This document shows, one piece after another, positions 14,784 through 18,321 of a DNA stretch of 18,321 bases. Every line of letters starts with the position of its first letter. The stretch's first letter is position 1. The notes under the pieces are model-generated. The model did no database searches. It saw nothing but the letters and a program-made list of their open reading frames with translations, and was not told where the DNA came from. The position numbers and the translations under genes were made by a program. This DNA is from JBLNBU01 sp050260215 (GTDB taxonomy: Bacteria > Pseudomonadota > Alphaproteobacteria > Rhodospirillales > Magnetospirillaceae), in contig JBLNBU010000276.1 of assembly GCA_050260215.1 (NCBI GenBank), positions 1 through 18,321 of the forward strand, read 5' to 3'.

Positions 14784-15485
14784 ATGACCACACCCCTTGC
14801 CGGTTCGTCTCCGCTGAAGGACGCCGCCTTCGCCGCCGCCGCCCGCACCCTGGCCGCCGCCGTGCCCAAGGGCGTCGCCGCCACCGTCGACGCCATGTGG
14901 GCCGCCACCGCCGCCGCCGAAGCCCTGTGGGCCGAGACCCGCACCACCCCGTCCTTCGCGCTGGGCACCCCGCCGGCCGCGTGCAAGCGGGGCTGCGGCT
15001 GGTGCTGCCACCAGCCGGTGGGCGCCCTGGCGCTCGAGGTGCTGGCCATCGCCGAAGCTCTGCCGGCCGAGGCCCGCGCCCGCCTGGACGCCTGGCAGCC
15101 CGGCCGCCCCTGCGCCTTCCTGGACGCCGGCGCCTGCACCATCTACGAGCTGCGGCCGCTGAAGTGTCGCAGCCTGTATCACCTGGACGTGCGCCACTGC
15201 ATGCAGGCCTATGCCGGCATGGCGGTACCGCTGATGGGCCCCAAGCCCTCGGCCGCCCACCAGGAGCCGCCCATGGACGTCTTCACCGGCACCCTGATGG
15301 GCGCAGCCAACGCCCTGTGGCGGGCCGGGCGCGACTGCCCCGGCGTCGAATTCATGCCGGCGCTGAAAGCCGCCGCCGCCCGCCCCGACGCAACCGCCGC
15401 CTGGTGGCGTGGCGATGCCGTGTTCCCCGCCGACGCCCGGCTGGACTGGTTCCCCAAGCCGGCCAAGGGACGGCGGCGGCGCTGA
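14784..15485 (+). CDS. YkgJ-family cysteine-cluster protein
   Basis: A 233-residue soluble protein with the YkgJ/UPF0153 pattern of clustered cysteines: Cys67, Cys71, Cys74 and Cys75 (CKRGCGWCC), then Cys110, Cys118 (GACTIYELRPLKCRS), Cys128 and Cys139. The family is thought to bind zinc or an iron-sulfur cluster, and its biochemical role is not established. The first 60 residues are an alanine-rich helical segment, and the C-terminal third is poorly conserved and ends in a basic KGRRRR-type tail. The ATG at 14784 is chosen for its position after a -10-like element; in-frame ATG codons at 14727 and 14736 would add 19 or 16 unconvincing residues. It diverges from the transporter gene and precedes glmM by 87 bases. 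Confidence 0.82.
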   Translation: MTTPLAGSSPLKDAAFAAAARTLAAAVPKGVAATVDAMWAATAAAEALWAETRTTPSFALGTPPAACKRGCGWCCHQPVGALALEVLAIAEALPAEARARLDAWQPGRPCAFLDAGACTIYELRPLKCRSLYHLDVRHCMQAYAGMAVPLMGPKPSAAHQEPPMDVFTGTLMGAANALWRAGRDCPGVEFMPALKAAAARPDATAAWWRGDAVFPADARLDWFPKPAKGRRRR

Positions 15486-15510
15486 GGACACGACCGACAC
15501 CCTTATTCTC

Positions 15511-15528
15511 CTTCCCATTCGGGGGAAG
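15511..15528 (+). promoter_or_regulatory. Short hairpin between the YkgJ-family gene and glmM
   Basis: CTTCCC (15511-15516) pairs with GGGAAG (15523-15528) over a 6-base loop. No T-run follows, so it is a weak terminator at best. No convincing promoter for glmM was found in the 87-base gap; read-through from the upstream gene is possible. Confidence 0.25.
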
Positions 15529-15572
15529 TCGCGGTATCTGATCGGCCATTCGCACGAGGGAGACCACCACCG

Positions 15573-16913
15573 ATGGCGCGCAAGCTCTTCGGAACCGACG
15601 GCATCCGCGGCACCGCCAACAGCGAGCCGATGACGGCCGAAACGGCGCTGAAGCTGGGCATGGCCGCCGGCCGCCACTTCACCCGCGGCTCCCACCGGCA
15701 CATGGTGGTGATCGGCAAGGACACGCGCCTTTCGGGTTACCTGCTGGAACCGGCGCTCACCGCCGGGTTCATCTCGGTGGGCATGGACGTGATGCTGCTG
15801 GGCCCGCTGCCCACTCCGGCGGTGGCCATGCTGACCCGGTCGTTGCGCGCCGATCTGGGCGTGATGATCTCGGCCTCGCACAATCCCTACCAGGACAACG
15901 GCATCAAGCTGTTCGGCCCCGACGGGTTCAAGCTCTCCGACGAGGACGAGCTGGAGATCGAGGCCAAGATGTTCAACGGCCTCGACTCCTACCGGGTCGG
16001 CAGCGACCACCTGGGCAAGGCCAAGCGCCTGGACGACGCGGTCGGCCGCTACATCGAGTACGCCAAGAGCAGCTTCCCCCGCGGCCTGCGCCTGGACGGG
16101 CTGAAGATCGTCATCGACTGCGCCAACGGCGCCGCCTACAAGGTCGCCCCCACCGTGCTGTGGGAACTGGGCGCCGAGGTGGTCCCGGTCGGCGTCTCGC
16201 CCGACGGCTTCAACATCAACAAGGACTGCGGCTCGCTGTCTACGTCGACGCTGCGCGAGCAGGTGGTCGCCCACGGTGCCGACTTGGGGATTGCGCTCGA
16301 CGGCGATGCCGACCGGCTGGTGCTGTGCGACGAGCATGGGACCATGGTCGACGGCGACCAGGTGATGGCGCTGATCGGCGACAGCTGGGCCAAGGCGGGC
16401 AAGCTGACCGGCGGCGGCGTGGTCGCCACCGTGATGTCGAACCTGGGGCTGGAACGCTACCTGGCGTCGCGCGGGCTCAACCTGATGCGCACCGCGGTGG
16501 GCGACCGCTACGTGCTGGAACGCATGCGCAAGGACGGCTTCAATGTCGGCGGCGAGCAGTCAGGCCACATCATCCTGGCCGACCACTCCACCACCGGCGA
16601 CGGCCTGGTGGCAGCGCTGCAGGGGCTGGCGGCACTGGTCCAGTCGGGCCGCCCGGCCAGCGAGGTACTGCGCCTGTTCGAGCCGCTGCCCCAGCTGCTC
16701 AAGAACGTGCGCGCCGACGGCAAGCTGCTGGAAAACGCCGCGGTCAAGGATGCCATCGGCGCCGGCGAAAGCCGACTGGCCGGATCGGGCCGGCTGTTGA
16801 TCCGCAAGTCCGGCACCGAGCCGCTGATCCGGGTCATGGCCGAGGGCGAGGACCAGGCGCTGGTCGCCCAGGTGGTCGACGACATCTGCGCCGCCATCCA
16901 GAGCGCCGCATGA
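15573..16913 (+). CDS. glmM: Phosphoglucosamine mutase
   Basis: A 446-residue cytosolic enzyme that interconverts glucosamine-6-phosphate and glucosamine-1-phosphate, the step feeding UDP-GlcNAc for peptidoglycan and lipopolysaccharide. The phosphorylated catalytic serine is Ser102 in ISASHNP, the same number as in E. coli. The metal-binding loop DGDAD is at 243-247. The sugar-binding GEQSGH and the phosphate-binding RKSGTEPLIRVM near the C-terminus are intact. It opens with the family's GTDGIRG. GAGGGAGA about 10 bases upstream supports the start. The stop overlaps the thiD start (ATGA), so the two are translated as a unit. In many proteobacteria glmM follows ftsH and folP; here a YkgJ-family gene is upstream and folP lies beyond thiD on the other strand. 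Confidence 0.98.
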   Translation: MARKLFGTDGIRGTANSEPMTAETALKLGMAAGRHFTRGSHRHMVVIGKDTRLSGYLLEPALTAGFISVGMDVMLLGPLPTPAVAMLTRSLRADLGVMISASHNPYQDNGIKLFGPDGFKLSDEDELEIEAKMFNGLDSYRVGSDHLGKAKRLDDAVGRYIEYAKSSFPRGLRLDGLKIVIDCANGAAYKVAPTVLWELGAEVVPVGVSPDGFNINKDCGSLSTSTLREQVVAHGADLGIALDGDADRLVLCDEHGTMVDGDQVMALIGDSWAKAGKLTGGGVVATVMSNLGLERYLASRGLNLMRTAVGDRYVLERMRKDGFNVGGEQSGHIILADHSTTGDGLVAALQGLAALVQSGRPASEVLRLFEPLPQLLKNVRADGKLLENAAVKDAIGAGESRLAGSGRLLIRKSGTEPLIRVMAEGEDQALVAQVVDDICAAIQSAA

Positions 16914-17704
16914 CCGGCCGCGTGCTGATCATCGCCGGCTCGGATTCGGGCGGCGGCGCCGGCATCCAGGCCGACATCAAGACGGTCACCTGCCTCGGCG
17001 GCTATGCCGCCACCGCGATCACCGCGCTGACGGCGCAAAACACCTGCGGCGTCTTCGCCGTCCACGAGGTGCCGCCCGACTTCGTCGTCCGGCAGATGCA
17101 GCTGGTGCTGGAAGACGTCGGCGCCGACTGCATCAAGACAGGCATGCTGGCCACTACCCGCATCATCGAGGCGGTCGCCGACGCGCTGGAACGCTTCGCC
17201 CCCCAGGTCCCGCTGGTGGTCGATCCGGTGATGGTGGCCAAGGGCGGTGCGCCCCTGCTGGCCGACGAGGCGGCCAAGACAATGGTCGCCCGCCTGCTGC
17301 CCAGGGCCGCCGTGCTGACCCCCAACCTGCCCGAGGCCGAGGCCCTGCTGGGCCGCGCCATTCCCGACGTCGACGCCATGGAAGAAGCGGCCCGCGACCT
17401 GCTGGCCATGGGCCCCCAGGCGGTGCTGCTGAAGGGCGGCCATCTGCCCGGCGATGACCTGGTCGACATCCTGGCCGACTCCACCGGCGTGCGCCGTTTC
17501 ACCGGCAAGCGCATCGCCGGCACCTCGACCCACGGCACCGGCTGCACCCTGGCCTCGGCCATCGCCACCGGCCTGGCCCGCGGCACCACGCTCGACGACG
17601 CGGTGGCCCGCGCCCGCGCCTATGTGCGCCGCGCCATCCAGACCGCACCGGGCTTGGGCAAAGGCCACGGCCCGCTGAACCACGGGCATACCGTGCATTT
17701 GTAG
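16910..17704 (+). CDS. thiD: Hydroxymethylpyrimidine/phosphomethylpyrimidine kinase
   Basis: A 264-residue ribokinase-fold enzyme that phosphorylates HMP and then HMP-phosphate, supplying the pyrimidine half of thiamine. The N-terminal AGSDSGGGAGIQADIKT binds the pyrimidine. The C-terminal STHGTGCTLASA forms the anion hole, with Cys212 at the position of the family's reactive cysteine. The length is typical of single-domain ThiD, with no fused ThiE or TenA. The ATG overlaps the glmM stop by 4 bases, so expression is coupled to glmM even though the pathways are unrelated. No THI-box riboswitch is expected at an internal operon start and none is seen. Confidence 0.96.
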   Translation: MTGRVLIIAGSDSGGGAGIQADIKTVTCLGGYAATAITALTAQNTCGVFAVHEVPPDFVVRQMQLVLEDVGADCIKTGMLATTRIIEAVADALERFAPQVPLVVDPVMVAKGGAPLLADEAAKTMVARLLPRAAVLTPNLPEAEALLGRAIPDVDAMEEAARDLLAMGPQAVLLKGGHLPGDDLVDILADSTGVRRFTGKRIAGTSTHGTGCTLASAIATGLARGTTLDDAVARARAYVRRAIQTAPGLGKGHGPLNHGHTVHL

Positions 17705-17733
17705 GCGGGGCGTGTAAGGCAATCCGCTTTCCT

Positions 17734-17756
17734 CGTCACCCCCGGGCTCGCCCCGA
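17734..17756. repeat. Degenerate copy of the intergenic palindromic repeat
   Basis: CGTCACCCCCGGGCT, then CCCCGA, matches the left half of the repeat at 3031-3053 in about 19 of 23 positions, but the right arm has decayed (GATAAG in place of GAGGGTCC). Only a short CGGG/CCCG stem remains. It sits between the convergent thiD and folP genes, in the same kind of setting as the intact copy. Confidence 0.55.
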
Positions 17757-17765
17757 TAAGCGACG

Positions 17766-18321
17766 TCAGCCCCCGGCCCGGATCGCCTGCCACACGCGCA
17801 TGGCCTGCATGGTCTCGGGCACGTCGTGGACGCGCAGAATGTGGACGCCGGCGTCCAGGCCGGCCAGGCCGGCGGCCAGGGTGCCGGGCAGGCGGTCCTT
17901 GGCCGCTTCGCCCTTGGACAGCCGGGCGACGAAGCTCTTGCGCGATACCCCCAGCAGCACCGGCAGGCCGACCCCCAGGTAAAGGCCCAGCGCCGACAGG
18001 ATCTGGGCGTTGTGCTCGGCCGTCTTGCCGAAGCCGATGCCGGGATCGATGCAGATGTGCTCGCGCTCGATGCCGGCGCTGGTGCAGGCGGCAACGCGGG
18101 CCGCCAGCTGGTCGTAGACGTCCAAGGGCGCGCAGTCGTAGCGCGGATCGGCCTGCATGGTGCGGGGATCGTCGCCATTCATGTGCATCAGGCACACGGC
18201 CACGCCCAGCCGGGCCACGGTGGCCAGGGCCGCCGGATCGCCGGTCAGCGCGGTGACGTCGTTGACGATGCGCGCGCCGGCCTCGACGGCCTGGGCCATG
18301 ACCGCGGCGTGGCGGGTATCG
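17766..18321 (-). CDS. folP: Dihydropteroate synthase (5' end cut by the window)
   Basis: The visible 184 residues are the C-terminal two thirds of a TIM-barrel dihydropteroate synthase, which joins p-aminobenzoate to hydroxymethyldihydropterin pyrophosphate in folate synthesis and is the sulfonamide target. The frame stays open to the right edge (reading DTRHAAV before the first visible Met), so about 90 N-terminal residues lie outside. Seen motifs are IVNDVTAL (phosphate/pterin side), CIDPGIGFGKT with EHN, the GVSRKSF loop and the terminal RVHDV histidine that binds the phosphate. All are intact, with no sign of decay. It converges on thiD across 61 bases. An internal ATG at 18299 is not the real start. 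Confidence 0.96.
   Translation of the reverse strand, partial: DTRHAAVMAQAVEAGARIVNDVTALTGDPAALATVARLGVAVCLMHMNGDDPRTMQADPRYDCAPLDVYDQLAARVAACTSAGIEREHICIDPGIGFGKTAEHNAQILSALGLYLGVGLPVLLGVSRKSFVARLSKGEAAKDRLPGTLAAGLAGLDAGVHILRVHDVPETMQAMRVWQAIRAGG

Noticed and set aside
16508..18178. A 556-codon minus-strand open frame across glmM, thiD and folP
   Set aside because: It is antisense to glmM and thiD and overlaps folP in another frame; no motif supports it.

Overview
The window is ordinary-looking chromosome from a GC-rich alphaproteobacterium, most likely a member of the Rhodospirillales (Magnetospirillum/Phaeospirillum-like). This rests on strong G/C third-position bias, an alphaproteobacterial intergenic palindrome family, the order small membrane protein - rluD - rpoH, a rhizobial/Methanosarcina-type SerC, a HisZ-type histidine regulator, and a soluble chemoreceptor with a CZB zinc domain. 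The genus is inferred; no ribosomal or other decisive marker lies in the window. No phage, insertion sequence, CRISPR array or toxin-antitoxin locus was seen.

Layout. Positions 1-104 are unassigned. At 105-980 a minus-strand cluster runs from a small single-pass membrane protein through a JAMM-type metallopeptidase to tRNA-Glu(CTC). Diverging from it on the plus strand are rluD (23S rRNA pseudouridine synthase) and rpoH (heat-shock sigma factor), closed by a composite palindromic repeat (3029-3098). From 8191 down to 3115 the minus strand carries hisZ, purA, a large membrane-anchored protein with a degenerate kinase domain, and a small multi-pass membrane protein whose start overlaps the pseudokinase stop codon. 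The chemoreceptor (8303-9691), serA and serC (serine biosynthesis) and an SLC13-type transporter with two RCK_C domains follow, all on the minus strand. The plus strand then carries a YkgJ-type cysteine-cluster protein, glmM and thiD (overlapping by 4 bases). folP enters from the right edge on the minus strand and converges on thiD.

Functionally this is mostly housekeeping: serine, histidine and adenylate synthesis, amino-sugar supply for the cell wall, thiamine and folate precursors, rRNA modification and heat-shock control. The least explained unit is the two-gene pseudokinase/membrane-protein cassette at 3115-5666. On the regulatory side, the most interesting signals are a near-consensus CtrA-type box upstream of the chemoreceptor, a good sigma-70-like promoter in front of serC, a strong hairpin between serC and serA, and an abrupt AT-rich stretch covering the end of rluD and the rpoH upstream region.
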